A stretch of DNA of 64,000 nucleotides from an uncultured Acidimicrobiales bacterium (GTDB lineage: Bacteria > Actinomycetota > Acidimicrobiia > Acidimicrobiales > SHLQ01), in NCBI GenBank assembly GCA_938015295.1, contig CALLQB010000035.1, positions 62,001 to 126,000 on the forward strand, given 5' to 3'. Below, one piece after another: positions 45,184 to 53,079 of this stretch. Position numbers and translations under genes: made by a program. Position 1 is the first letter of the stretch; each line of letters opens with the position of its first letter. The notes beneath the pieces were generated by a model. It did no database searches, was not told the DNA's origin, and saw only the letters and a program-made list of their open reading frames with translations.

Positions 45184-46041
45184 CTACGAAAGCGCGGCGC
45201 CAGCGAAACCGAGGACCCGAGCGGCCAAACGGTGTGCGTCATCGACCGCGACGCGTGGCGAGGAGCCGGACATAAACGCGCTGAGGTAGCCGGCGGCGAA
45301 GGCGTCACCGGCGCCTGTTGTGTCGCGTACTTCGGGCACCGGCCGCACTGGCACCGAAAGCACGTCGCCTTTGGGTCCGATGATCAAGGTTGGCTTTGCA
45401 CCCGACTTCACGATTGTGACCCCAGCGCCTACCACCGGTTCACGCTCGGACAACCCCAGAGCCCGATGCTCCTCGTGATTCGCGAAAACCACCGCCGGAG
45501 CCAACGTTTCGACAAACGATCGCAGCTCGGCTGCACCGAAATCGGCAATAACAGCCACCGACGACAAGTCCACTGATACGGGGATTCCAGCCGCCACCGC
45601 GTCGCCAGCGAGACGAGATGCCGTGCGGGCAAGCGGGTCTTGGGCCAGACAGTAGGCGGGCACATGCAACACCTCAACGTCGTCGAGCACCGACGCCTCA
45701 ACGCCTGCCAAGTGTGCGGTCGCACCTCGGTCGGTCAAAAACGTCCGTTCGCCGCGAGCGTCGACGAGAACAACGATTGAGCCAGTGGTGCCAAAAAAGG
45801 TGATCGCCGTATCGGCCCCGTTGGCCCGAAGATCGTCGGCAAGACGGTGCCCTAACGGATCGTCGCCGACCTGACCGATGAACCTCGATGGGGTACCTGA
45901 AGCTGCCGCTAACGCTGCGACATTTGCTGCGCTGCCGCCCCGTCGTCGGACGATAGTGGCGGGGGTATCGGTACCTTTCCGAGGATCGGCTTGCAGGTGG
46001 ACCACTACATCTTCAACAAGGTCACCGATCGCTGCGAGCAC
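45184..46041 (-). CDS. PfkB family carbohydrate kinase
   Basis: Ribokinase-fold sugar kinase of 285 residues. RRRGGSAANVAALAAASG near residue 33 is the substrate-binding signature and VRDTTGAGDAFAAGYLSAF (about residues 239-257) is the ATP/catalytic signature with the base Asp. Length matches the family. The start is GTG at 46041. The sugar phosphorylated is not deducible; no transporter or isomerase is adjacent. It is separated from the upstream DivIVA-like gene by a terminator-like hairpin. Confidence 0.9.
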   Translation of the reverse strand: MLAAIGDLVEDVVVHLQADPRKGTDTPATIVRRRGGSAANVAALAAASGTPSRFIGQVGDDPLGHRLADDLRANGADTAITFFGTTGSIVVLVDARGERTFLTDRGATAHLAGVEASVLDDVEVLHVPAYCLAQDPLARTASRLAGDAVAAGIPVSVDLSSVAVIADFGAAELRSFVETLAPAVVFANHEEHRALGLSEREPVVGAGVTIVKSGAKPTLIIGPKGDVLSVPVRPVPEVRDTTGAGDAFAAGYLSAFMSGSSPRVAVDDAHRLAARVLGFAGAALS

Positions 46042-46113
46042 GTCGCAACCCTATTCGCCGAAGGCGCTCTAGTCGCTGTCCGGTTCGCGTCGGCTCGATG
46101 GAGCCGGAAAACG

Positions 46114-46150
46114 CAAAGATGACCTGCCGAACCACGACAGGTCATCTTTG
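46114..46150 (-). terminator. terminator after the DivIVA-like gene
   Basis: A perfect 13-bp stem, CAAAGATGACCTG at 46114-46126 and CAGGTCATCTTTG at 46138-46150, with an 11-nt loop. On the minus strand it lies 34 nt after the DivIVA-like stop and is followed by CGTTTTCC, a short T-run. Confidence 0.75.
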
Positions 46151-46183
46151 GCGTTGCGATTCGTACTGCGACGAGTTTGCGCT

Positions 46184-46891
46184 CTAGCCCGCTGTAGGGG
46201 CGTCTGAGTCCTCAGATGCAGTGAGATCGATGACGTCTGCTCCTGAGTCAGCGGGAGCCGGCATTGGAGGACTGTAGGTCGATGCGAGATCCATAAGATC
46301 GTCGGCCATCTGGCGGAGACGGTGCTGCTCGACGATGATTGCCCCCTCCACTCGTTCGAGTTCGAGTTTCCGGTTGTCAACTTCGCCTTCGAGGTTGCGA
46401 AGGTCGCCCTGCAAACGGCTTGCGGCTTCGAATGCTTTGCGGTCGCTTTCGCGTGCAATTTCGGTGGACCGAATGTCGGCCTCGGCGATGATTTCGTCGG
46501 CTCGCATGCGAGCTTCACCAATCGCGTCGGCCGAAGCTTTCTGAGCCATGCGCAAGATGACCTCGGCTGCTTCTTCGTTCGCAGCTCGTTGTGCCGGACC
46601 CTCGACGGGTTCCGCCGCAGCAGCGACGGCGACCGGGGCGGCTGCCATAACTGGCTCAGGTGCCGGTGCCGGTGCGGGGGCCGGTGGTGCTGATGCGAGC
46701 TTGTTGCGCTCGACCACACACGCGTCGAGTTCGGCGCTGAGGCGGCCAATCTCGGCGTGGAGTGAGTCGATCTGTGCGGCGACCTGCTCGAGATAGGTGT
46801 CGACCTCTGTGGGGTCGTACCCCTTGCGGCTCTTCGCTGAGAACGTCTTTGCTATGACATCTCGCCCCGTAAGGCCTCTGTCGTTTGCCAT
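46184..46891 (-). CDS. DivIVA-domain coiled-coil protein (Wag31-like)
   Basis: Protein of 235 residues. Its start, LTGRDVIAKTFSAKSRKGYDPTEVDTYL, matches the DivIVA lipid-binding segment, and the K-G-Y-D-x-x-E-V-D-x-Y/F-L pattern is diagnostic. A first coiled coil runs to about residue 65, then an Ala/Pro-rich linker (PPAPAPAPAPEP) and a second long coiled coil (about 95-205). Proteins of this type mark curved membrane at poles and septa and recruit wall-synthesis enzymes. The Wag31 gene usually lies near ftsZ; here it is isolated, so it may be a paralogue rather than the main pole organiser. Confidence 0.85.
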   Translation of the reverse strand: MANDRGLTGRDVIAKTFSAKSRKGYDPTEVDTYLEQVAAQIDSLHAEIGRLSAELDACVVERNKLASAPPAPAPAPAPEPVMAAAPVAVAAAAEPVEGPAQRAANEEAAEVILRMAQKASADAIGEARMRADEIIAEADIRSTEIARESDRKAFEAASRLQGDLRNLEGEVDNRKLELERVEGAIIVEQHRLRQMADDLMDLASTYSPPMPAPADSGADVIDLTASEDSDAPTAG

Positions 46892-47114
46892 CGTCTTTCA
46901 TCACTCCGTATTTGGTCGCCGAAAGCCAATTTTGGCTCAGCCAAGTCGGCATTTCCAGTGAGGATCCGCGAAATGAGTCGCAAGACCCACTAGCGTTCGC
47001 TCCCGTTTACTTAGGCAACATTGCTAACACAAACAACGCTGGTCACGCTATGCGAGGCCCAAAGTGAGCCAAAGAACTCCAGCAACAGACCCGGAGCAGG
47101 GTTTGGCGAGTTCG

Positions 47115-48290
47115 TTAGGGAAGGTAATCGAGCGGGTTTACGGCGGCACCGTTCAACCGAATCTCAAAGTGCAGGTGTGGTCCTGTCGACAGCCCGGTCG
47201 ACCCAACGCCGCCAATTCGCTGATTGGCCGTGACCTTTTCGCCAACCGACACCTTGATGTGACCGTCAGCCTGGTGGCAGTAGCGAGAGGTAAGTCCGCC
47301 ACCGTGAGCGATGATCACGGTATTGCCACAACCGCCGTACCAACCAGCAAAGATGACCTCGCCGTTGGCGGCCGCGACGATGGCATCGCCGGTGCCGCCG
47401 CTCATATCGATACCGTTGTGCATGCGGCTGTATCCGAGGATTGGATGCCGGCGTAGTCCGAAACCTGAGCCGATCTTGCCAGCGGTGGGGCGGACCCAAC
47501 CGTTGCGCGGCGGCGGATTGAGGAGTTCATCGAGCGCCGCCTCTTTCTTGCGGATTTCGCGCTCAAACTCTTCTTCTTCTTCGAGGAAGTCTTCTTTGGT
47601 GCGAATCCATTCATCGAGACGTCGCTCGACATCGGCCTTCAAGCGTTCCTGTACTGTCAGGCGCTCTTCAAGCAGCTCCAGCTCGGCGTTGACCTGTTCG
47701 CTTAAGGCCTTTACATCGGCCTTCGCCTGTCGGGCTGCTTCGGTGGCGTCATCCTGGTCGGCGCGAAGTTGGCGCAGGTCATCAAAACTGTCGCCGCGAT
47801 CTTGATTTACGACGTCGAGATAGCTGACTTTCCGCACTGACTGCGAGAGATCCGACGTTTCAAGCCACACCTCGTCTGGGTCGGCTGTACCCATGTATGC
47901 GTCGACAGCGAAACGCTTGGCGTCGACCACTGCTGTCTCGATGGTGACAGCAATTGCGTCTTGGCGGGCCCGGTTGTCCTTGACGAATTGTCGCGCGTTC
48001 GAAAGGTCGAGTTTCACAGCAGCGACGCGGGCCAGTTGTGCGTCGACGGCTTCGGTGACCGCGTCGAGTGCCGCTTGCACTTCGGCTGCCTCGGCGGCAA
48101 CCAAATCGACGGTAGCCGCTGCTTGAGATGCCTTTTCCTGTGCTTGTTCTCGCGCGGCCTTTGCTTGCTCGATCTCGGTCTTTAGTTCTTCTTCCTCGGA
48201 TGCGTACGCCGAAGAAGAAAGCAACATCAAAAGACTCATCAGCATGGCCAATGATCGCAGCGCGACGTTATTTTTGATTTTCAGAGGCAC
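47115..48290 (-). CDS. M23 family metallopeptidase with coiled coil (EnvC-like)
   Basis: Secreted protein of 391 residues. A signal peptide (about residues 1-30, ending SSSAYA) is followed by about 230 residues of charged coiled coil (EEEELKTEIEQAKAAREQAQ...), then an M23 domain with zinc ligands in MHNGIDMSG and PHLHFEIRL, the first His in HPILGYSRMHNGID. Such proteins cleave peptide cross-links or act as EnvC-type activators; here both zinc motifs are intact, so catalytic activity is likely. Start is GTG at 48290. It is divergent from the LCP gene, whose 12-bp repeats lie in the shared upstream region. Confidence 0.9.
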   Translation of the reverse strand: MPLKIKNNVALRSLAMLMSLLMLLSSSAYASEEEELKTEIEQAKAAREQAQEKASQAAATVDLVAAEAAEVQAALDAVTEAVDAQLARVAAVKLDLSNARQFVKDNRARQDAIAVTIETAVVDAKRFAVDAYMGTADPDEVWLETSDLSQSVRKVSYLDVVNQDRGDSFDDLRQLRADQDDATEAARQAKADVKALSEQVNAELELLEERLTVQERLKADVERRLDEWIRTKEDFLEEEEEFEREIRKKEAALDELLNPPPRNGWVRPTAGKIGSGFGLRRHPILGYSRMHNGIDMSGGTGDAIVAAANGEVIFAGWYGGCGNTVIIAHGGGLTSRYCHQADGHIKVSVGEKVTANQRIGGVGSTGLSTGPHLHFEIRLNGAAVNPLDYLP

Positions 48291-48384
48291 AATACAGTCC
48301 CAGATGCGGTTGCCGAAGTACGGCTCCGCCCGCAGGAAACCAATCTACCGCCGACTTCGCGGTAACGGTATGCAAGCCGAGAAA

Positions 48385-48420
48385 TGCAGGTTGTAATGCA
48401 GGTTGTAGTGCAGGTTGGAA
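48385..48420. repeat. three 12-bp direct repeats just upstream of the LCP gene
   Basis: TGCAGGTTGTAA (48385), TGCAGGTTGTAG (48397) and TGCAGGTTGGAA (48409) run head to tail and end 3 nt before the LCP start codon. Each unit contains CAGGTT, a weak ribosome-binding-like word. The block sits between the divergent M23 and LCP genes, so it may act on translation or be a binding-site array. Confidence 0.8.
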
Positions 48421-48423
48421 CGC

Positions 48424-49611
48424 ATGAGTTCGGGTAACCCGCGTCGGCCAGACAGGCCGCGCCGCCGAGCGGCCGAGTTTGATCCGCCAGCCGGCCACAG
48501 TGTTTTTGACGACGGTGTTTTTGAAGACAGTAATTTTGAAGACGGTGTCTTTGAAGACGAGTACGAACCTGCGGTTGATGGTCGGTCGTTCTCGGTTCCC
48601 GCCCCCGAACCCCAGCAGGGTCGACGCTCGGCGAGGACCACCGAGCCCCCACAACCAGACTTTGTGCCGCCACCGCGGCGTCGGCGTAAGCGTCGGCTGC
48701 TTCGCTGGTTGGTGGTAGCACTGCTCGTTGTTGCCATCGTCGGTATTGCTGAGGTGCTGTATCTATCGCGAAGCTTCTCATCGATCGAACGGGTCGAAAC
48801 TGCCGGCACGTTGTCCGCAACCGGCGGGCCGGGCGAGAACTTTCTAATCGTGGGATCCGATTCACGAGAGAACCTCGATCCCGATGCTCCCGATGCCGGC
48901 GTCATCGGCGATGTTGGCGGCGAGCGCACTGACACGGTGGTGTTGCTTCGCGTCGAGCAGGGTCGCAACGTCATGTTGCCGCTCCCCCGCGACCTGTGGG
49001 TACCGATCGCCGGAACAGGCGGCGAGCAACGGATTAACACCGCTATCCAAGGCGGGCCAGAACGCCTGATTGAGACGGTGCAGACGAGCCTTGGCGTTCC
49101 GGTGCACCACTACATCGAGATTGATTTCGCGGGCTTTAAAGGTTTGGTCGACGCGCTTGGCGGAATCGACGTCACCTTTGATCACGTGACCTACGACCGA
49201 AAATCGGGACTCGATATCACGAGCCCAGGACTCCAGACACTCGATGGAGTTGAGGCGCTTGCCTATGTGCGTTCTCGGGCGTACACCGAGGTCATCGATG
49301 GCTCGCCGAGGGTCGACGGCACCGGTGATCTTGGACGTATCGAGCGGCAACAAATCTTCTTGCGTGCAATCTTTGCCAAGATCACTTCGGTGCGAAACCC
49401 CGTCAACCTCAACCGGATCGCTACTGCGGTCACCGACGACGTTCGCATCGACGATGCCTTGTCGTTCGCTGAGGCGTCGGACTTCGCCAGGAAACTGAGT
49501 GCAAAGAGTCCCGAAACGGTTGCCCTTCCCGTTGCGAACGCTACGAGAGGCTCGGCATCGGTGTTGGTTATGGCCGACGGGGCGCAGGAAGCACTCGGAC
49601 AGTTCAGGTAG
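48424..49611 (+). CDS. LytR-CpsA-Psr (LCP) family glycopolymer ligase
   Basis: Protein of 395 residues that in this family attaches polyprenyl-linked glycopolymers to peptidoglycan. An N-terminal cytoplasmic tail rich in Arg, Asp and Pro (1-90) precedes one transmembrane helix (about 92-114). The extracytoplasmic domain keeps the LCP features: SDSR near the start, GGERTDTVVLLRV for the Asp pair, LPRDLWVPI with the conserved Arg, GGPERLIETVQ and VRSRAY. The tail carries four acidic VFEDG-like pentapeptides. The ATG at 48424 is preferred over a TTG at 48415. It probably completes the product of the glycan cluster. Confidence 0.93.
   Translation: MSSGNPRRPDRPRRRAAEFDPPAGHSVFDDGVFEDSNFEDGVFEDEYEPAVDGRSFSVPAPEPQQGRRSARTTEPPQPDFVPPPRRRRKRRLLRWLVVALLVVAIVGIAEVLYLSRSFSSIERVETAGTLSATGGPGENFLIVGSDSRENLDPDAPDAGVIGDVGGERTDTVVLLRVEQGRNVMLPLPRDLWVPIAGTGGEQRINTAIQGGPERLIETVQTSLGVPVHHYIEIDFAGFKGLVDALGGIDVTFDHVTYDRKSGLDITSPGLQTLDGVEALAYVRSRAYTEVIDGSPRVDGTGDLGRIERQQIFLRAIFAKITSVRNPVNLNRIATAVTDDVRIDDALSFAEASDFARKLSAKSPETVALPVANATRGSASVLVMADGAQEALGQFR
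48502..48561 (+). repeat. 15-bp in-frame repeats coding for acidic pentapeptides in the LCP protein
   Basis: Four consecutive 15-bp units encode VFDDG, VFEDS, NFEDG and VFEDE (residues 27-46 of the LCP protein). The nucleotide repeats are imperfect, with GGTGTTTTTGAAGAC and GGTGTCTTTGAAGAC as the closest pair. They lie in the cytoplasmic tail. Confidence 0.8.
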
Positions 49612-49632
49612 TCGCACGTCAGGCCCTCCAGG

Positions 49633-50502
49633 TCACCGGACTGGCGGGGCCGTGTTGTTCTCGGCGACCCACAGGGCTTCGAGTAGCGGATAGGGGTTCT
49701 GCCAGCCGGTTTTGCCGTCGGGTGCCCACTGGAAGTGCAGGTGTGGTGTGCCTCGAGCATTGCCCGAGTCGCCGACGAAGCCGAGTACTTCGCCAGCCTC
49801 TACGCGGTCGCCAGCGGCTTGTGGGCCCATTTCGGAAAGGTGTGTGTAGTAGTAGCGGGCACCAGAATCTCCGAGGAGGTAGACCGACAACCCGCCGAGT
49901 TGGCTGTTGCTTTGCCGTTCGATAAGCCCGCCTTCGATGGCAAACAGGTTTGCGCCATTGGGTGCGAGTACGTCGGTGCCTTTGTGGCGGCGCCCTCCCG
50001 AGCGAGCGAAGCCCCAGCTGTTGACGAACTCGGTGACCTCGGCGACGGGGAAGACGGCGACGGGAATACCCCACGGCAGCCCGGCGCTTACCATTGCTTC
50101 CAAGCGGCGAATCTCTTCGTCGTTGGCGGTGGTGAGCGCGCGTGATGCACGCGAGAGTTCGCGGGCGACGTCTATCTCGATGTCGCCGCGCCCCGCGGCC
50201 TGGAGGGCGCCGGTCGCCAGCCCGCGAAACTCAACCTGTTCACTTTCCAATAGCTCAATTTTGACTTCGAGAAGATCGATCGCTGCGTTGACGCTAGCGG
50301 TTGCCGGCACCTCGAGTGCCGGGGGCTGCTGGCCTTCTTGGGCGCTCGCAAGCGTCGACGAAAGTAGCGGCACAATGCAGATGACACCGACCAGGATCGT
50401 GCGTCGCACTCCTGAAGAGCTAGCGCTCGATGCAGGGCCATCGGCCGACAGCAGGGTGGGCGTACAACAAGAAGGGGAACGAACGTTGCTGCGAAAAAAC
50501 AT
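49633..50502 (-). CDS. M23 family metallopeptidase
   Basis: Secreted endopeptidase of 289 residues. A long N-terminus (about 60 residues) ends in a signal-like helix, TILVGVICIVPLLSSTLASA. A short helical segment follows, then the M23 domain with HKGTDVLAPNG and PHLHFQWAP as zinc motifs and YYYTHLSEMG between. It lacks the long coiled coil of the other M23 protein. ATG at 50502. It converges on the LCP gene with only 21 nt between stops, so the three wall genes form a compact module. Confidence 0.9.
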   Translation of the reverse strand: MFFRSNVRSPSCCTPTLLSADGPASSASSSGVRRTILVGVICIVPLLSSTLASAQEGQQPPALEVPATASVNAAIDLLEVKIELLESEQVEFRGLATGALQAAGRGDIEIDVARELSRASRALTTANDEEIRRLEAMVSAGLPWGIPVAVFPVAEVTEFVNSWGFARSGGRRHKGTDVLAPNGANLFAIEGGLIERQSNSQLGGLSVYLLGDSGARYYYTHLSEMGPQAAGDRVEAGEVLGFVGDSGNARGTPHLHFQWAPDGKTGWQNPYPLLEALWVAENNTAPPVR

Positions 50503-50575
50503 GAACCCCAATGGTTACGGATGGATTACATCAATGACAAATTCCGCACGCACCAAAGTAACAACAGGAGTTTAC

Positions 50576-50632
50576 ATGACGAACTTTGCCCACTTTAGCA
50601 ACACGAGCAACAATAACTTCGGCATTCTTTGA
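50576..50632 (+). CDS. possible 18-residue leader peptide
   Basis: An ATG with an AGGAG site 6 nt upstream opens an 18-codon frame (MTNFAHFSNTSNNNFGIL) whose stop TGA overlaps the ATG of the next small ORF. The codon content is unlike the surrounding high-GC genes, with many Asn and Phe codons. It is upstream of dgcN and could be a regulatory leader. Short size makes chance possible. Confidence 0.35.
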   Translation: MTNFAHFSNTSNNNFGIL

Positions 50633-50922
50633 TGGATTTGCCCCCTTTTGGGCGACTTTTGTCACTCGCTCATCTTGCTTACCTTGCCCACCTCTCACAC
50701 CTCCCTCATCTCTCTCACCTCTCTCATCTCTGTCATCTTTCTGCTCACCCTCATCTGGCAAGCCCTGCACCGCTTTGGCCACGTCGCCATCCGGAAACCA
50801 CGCAGTACCCCGTCGACCACTACAGTCTCGACGCATGGTTGCAACTCCTAACCCGCCGGCCGCGGTCGTTCTTACGGCCGGACGCCTTCACGAGAGCTAC
50901 GCAAAGGTCGCTCACGGCCTGA
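50632..50922 (+). CDS. possible His/Leu-repeat leader ORF
   Basis: A 96-codon frame that starts at the ATG overlapping the previous stop (TGATG), so it could be translated by coupling. Residues 13-36 consist of eight x-His/Tyr-Leu triplets (AHL AYL AHL SHL PHL SHL SHL CHL), with a further PHL after three residues. The codons vary synonymously (CAT/CAC, CTT/CTC, GCT/GCC, TCA/TCT), which hints that the peptide itself matters. The rest of the ORF has no coding character and runs into dgcN in another frame. No homologue is known to me. Confidence 0.3.
   Translation: MDLPPFGRLLSLAHLAYLAHLSHLPHLSHLSHLCHLSAHPHLASPAPLWPRRHPETTQYPVDHYSLDAWLQLLTRRPRSFLRPDAFTRATQRSLTA
50668..50757 (+). repeat. degenerate 9-bp repeats, pyrimidine-rich
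   Basis: Eight consecutive 9-bp units of the form (GCT/TCT/CCT/TGT)(CAT/CAC/TAC)(CTT/CTC) from 50668 to 50739, plus one displaced unit at 50749-50757. The plus strand is nearly all C and T here, interrupted by single A or G, so the minus strand is purine-rich. Confidence 0.75.
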
Positions 50923-51932
50923 TTCGTGAAACCGACCGCTACACAATCGTTGGTGTTGTCGATGCACGAAGCGCAGGACAAGACGCTGGCGAGGTTCTCG
51001 ACGGGACCCACCGCAACATCCCCGTCGCCGCGACGATCGCCGAGCTTGTGTCGGTCGCCGCGCAGCCGCCGGAATGGGCCATCATCGGTGTCGCGACCCA
51101 TGGCGGGCACCTCACCCCAACCCTGCGCGATGCGGCAAAGGATGCACTACAGGCCGGCCTTTCGGTGGTTGCCGGGGTTCATGACTACTTATGTGACGTT
51201 CCCGAACTCGCCGACCTGGCAGCCGAAAAGGGCCTCACCTTGGTCGACCTGCGAAAACCCCCACCACGATCTGAGCTGCATTTCTGGACCGGAGCCATCC
51301 ACGACGTACCGGCACCAAGATTGGCGGTGCTCGGTACCGACTGCGCCGTGGGCAAACGCACCACAACCCGCATGCTTTTGCACGCACTCGGTGACGCCGG
51401 GACCCACGCAGAGATGGTGGCTACCGGGCAAACCGGATGGCTACAGGGTGTCGCCCACAGTTTCGTGCTCGACTCGGTGCCCAACGACTTTGTGAGCGGC
51501 GAGCTTGAACACGCCGTGCTCAGCTGTTGGGAGGCGACCAAACCCGAAATCATCCTCCTCGAGGGGCAATCGGCGCTTCGGAACCCGTCGGGGCCATGCG
51601 GCTCGGAGTTGCTACTTTCGGGCGCCGCGAAAGGAGCGATTCTGCAGCATGCTCCCGGACGCCCGTGGTTCGACGGCTGCGAGGCGGTCGACGCCCGCAT
51701 CCCTGCAGTCGCGGACGAGATTTCGCTTATCGCGCACTACGGATCGAACGTCTTGGGTGTGTGCCTCAACGGTGAAAACATGACCGACGCTGAGCTTCGG
51801 GCGGAGCAGCAGCGCCTCGACGGCGAGCTCGACGTCCCAGTGGTCGCACCCCTACTCGACGGTGTCGAACGGCTCGTCGCCCCACTGCGCCGCTACATCA
51901 ACGACCACACCATCGGCGGCACCCCGGCATGA
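50835..51932 (+). CDS. dgcN: DUF1611 protein, D-glutamate N-acetyltransferase homologue
   Basis: Protein of 365 residues of the DUF1611 family. An N-terminal domain (about 1-130) with VVDARSAGQDAGEVLDG precedes a P-loop-like domain beginning VLGTDCAVGKRTTTRMLLHAL (about residues 168-188), and MVATGQTGWLQGV, the usual layout. Its closest named relative is DgcN, described in marine bacteria as the N-acetyltransferase of D-glutamate catabolism. The next gene, overlapping by 4 nt, is the matching enolase-superfamily partner, which supports the role. The ATG at 50835 is chosen because upstream extensions are low-complexity. Confidence 0.82.
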   Translation: MVATPNPPAAVVLTAGRLHESYAKVAHGLIRETDRYTIVGVVDARSAGQDAGEVLDGTHRNIPVAATIAELVSVAAQPPEWAIIGVATHGGHLTPTLRDAAKDALQAGLSVVAGVHDYLCDVPELADLAAEKGLTLVDLRKPPPRSELHFWTGAIHDVPAPRLAVLGTDCAVGKRTTTRMLLHALGDAGTHAEMVATGQTGWLQGVAHSFVLDSVPNDFVSGELEHAVLSCWEATKPEIILLEGQSALRNPSGPCGSELLLSGAAKGAILQHAPGRPWFDGCEAVDARIPAVADEISLIAHYGSNVLGVCLNGENMTDAELRAEQQRLDGELDVPVVAPLLDGVERLVAPLRRYINDHTIGGTPA

Positions 51933-53002
51933 AAATCAGCAAGATCGTCCACCGACTCCACGACATGGAGCTCACCCGCCCATACACGATCGCGTTCACG
52001 ACCTTTACCTCGGTCACCAACCACGCGGTAGAGATTCACACCGACCAAGGCGTCACCGGCATCGGCACCGCATCTGCAGCGCCGCTGATCACTGGCGAAA
52101 GCGACGACGACGCCGCAGCTGCGCTTGCAGACGCCGCGACAAGCTTGGTTGGCCGCACCATCGATCTCGACGAAACGTGCGGGCTCGTTCGCGACGCCTA
52201 CAACGCGGCCCCGGCGGCGAGAGCGGCGCTCGACATGGCGCTGTACGACGCGGTCGCCCGCAATGCCGACCTTGCTGTCGTCGACCTTCTCGGTCGAGCG
52301 CATACCGCGCTCCCCACCTCGATCACTATCGGCATCAAAGAAGATTTGAACGAGGTCTTGGCGGAGGCCGACGAATACCTCGGCCGCGGTTTCCGGTCGA
52401 TCAAGGTCAAGCTAGGAAAGTCGGTCGATGAAGACATCGAACGACTCGGCGCCCTCCGTACACATATCGGAGCTGGCCCGACACTTCGGGTAGACCCGAA
52501 CCAGGGCTACACCATCGATGACCTCGCTCGGTTCCTCGTCGAGACCGACACCTTCGACGTCGAGTTTGTCGAACAACCTCTCCCAGCTGAAGCCGACGAC
52601 GACCTGCTAGCCCTCAGCGACGACGATCGGCGCCGCATAGCTGCCGACGAGTCACTTCACGCGCCGAGCGATGCCCATCGCCTGGCAGGACCACCATCAT
52701 TGGCCGGGATTTTCAATATCAAGCTCATGAAATGCGGAGGTATTAGCCCGGCTCTCGGCATAGCCGATGTGGCCGAGGCGACCGGCACCGAACTGATGTG
52801 GGGATGCATGGACGAGAGCGTGGTCAGTATTGCAGCGGCCCTGCATGCAGCTCTCGCATCCCCGGCCACCCGCTATCTCGATCTCGACGGAAGCCTCGAC
52901 CTTGCCAGCGACGTCGCGTCGGGTGGATTCGACCTCACCGACGGCATGCTGTCGACGCTGGCAGCCCCAGGCCTCGGCGCCACATTGTTTGATCCCTCCT
53001 GA
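51929..53002 (+). CDS. dgcA: enolase-superfamily epimerase/racemase, DgcA-like
   Basis: Enzyme of 357 residues with the muconate-lactonizing-type barrel. The catalytic lysines sit in SIKVKLG (about residues 155-161), the metal ligands in VDPNQGY, EFVEQPL and AADESLH, and the second-side Lys in FNIKLMKCGG, with WGCMDESVVS completing the site. In a pair with DUF1611 the expected reaction is racemisation of N-acetyl-D-glutamate; L-Ala-D/L-Glu dipeptide epimerase is the main alternative. The start overlaps the dgcN stop (ATGA), so the two are translated together. Confidence 0.85.
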   Translation: MKISKIVHRLHDMELTRPYTIAFTTFTSVTNHAVEIHTDQGVTGIGTASAAPLITGESDDDAAAALADAATSLVGRTIDLDETCGLVRDAYNAAPAARAALDMALYDAVARNADLAVVDLLGRAHTALPTSITIGIKEDLNEVLAEADEYLGRGFRSIKVKLGKSVDEDIERLGALRTHIGAGPTLRVDPNQGYTIDDLARFLVETDTFDVEFVEQPLPAEADDDLLALSDDDRRRIAADESLHAPSDAHRLAGPPSLAGIFNIKLMKCGGISPALGIADVAEATGTELMWGCMDESVVSIAAALHAALASPATRYLDLDGSLDLASDVASGGFDLTDGMLSTLAAPGLGATLFDPS

Positions 53003-53079
53003 TAGCAGTATCTCCTGTCCTGTCTGCCAGGTCGCTACGATCGGCACTGGTAGACGACACGCAACGGGGGAACAGCGGC

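Larger units (their letters stand above)
50512..50834. other. intergenic region between the M23 gene and dgcN
   Basis: About 320 bp between divergent genes. It holds two candidate tiny ORFs on the plus strand and a roughly 90-bp pyrimidine-rich tract (50668-50757). The first part is less GC-rich than the surroundings, as expected for promoters of both genes. No terminator-like stem is obvious between the tract and the dgcN start. Confidence 0.6.

Noticed and set aside
46069-46749. Minus-strand frame overlapping the DivIVA-like gene in another frame
   Set aside because: Ser/Pro/Arg-rich out-of-frame translation of the DivIVA coiled-coil region.
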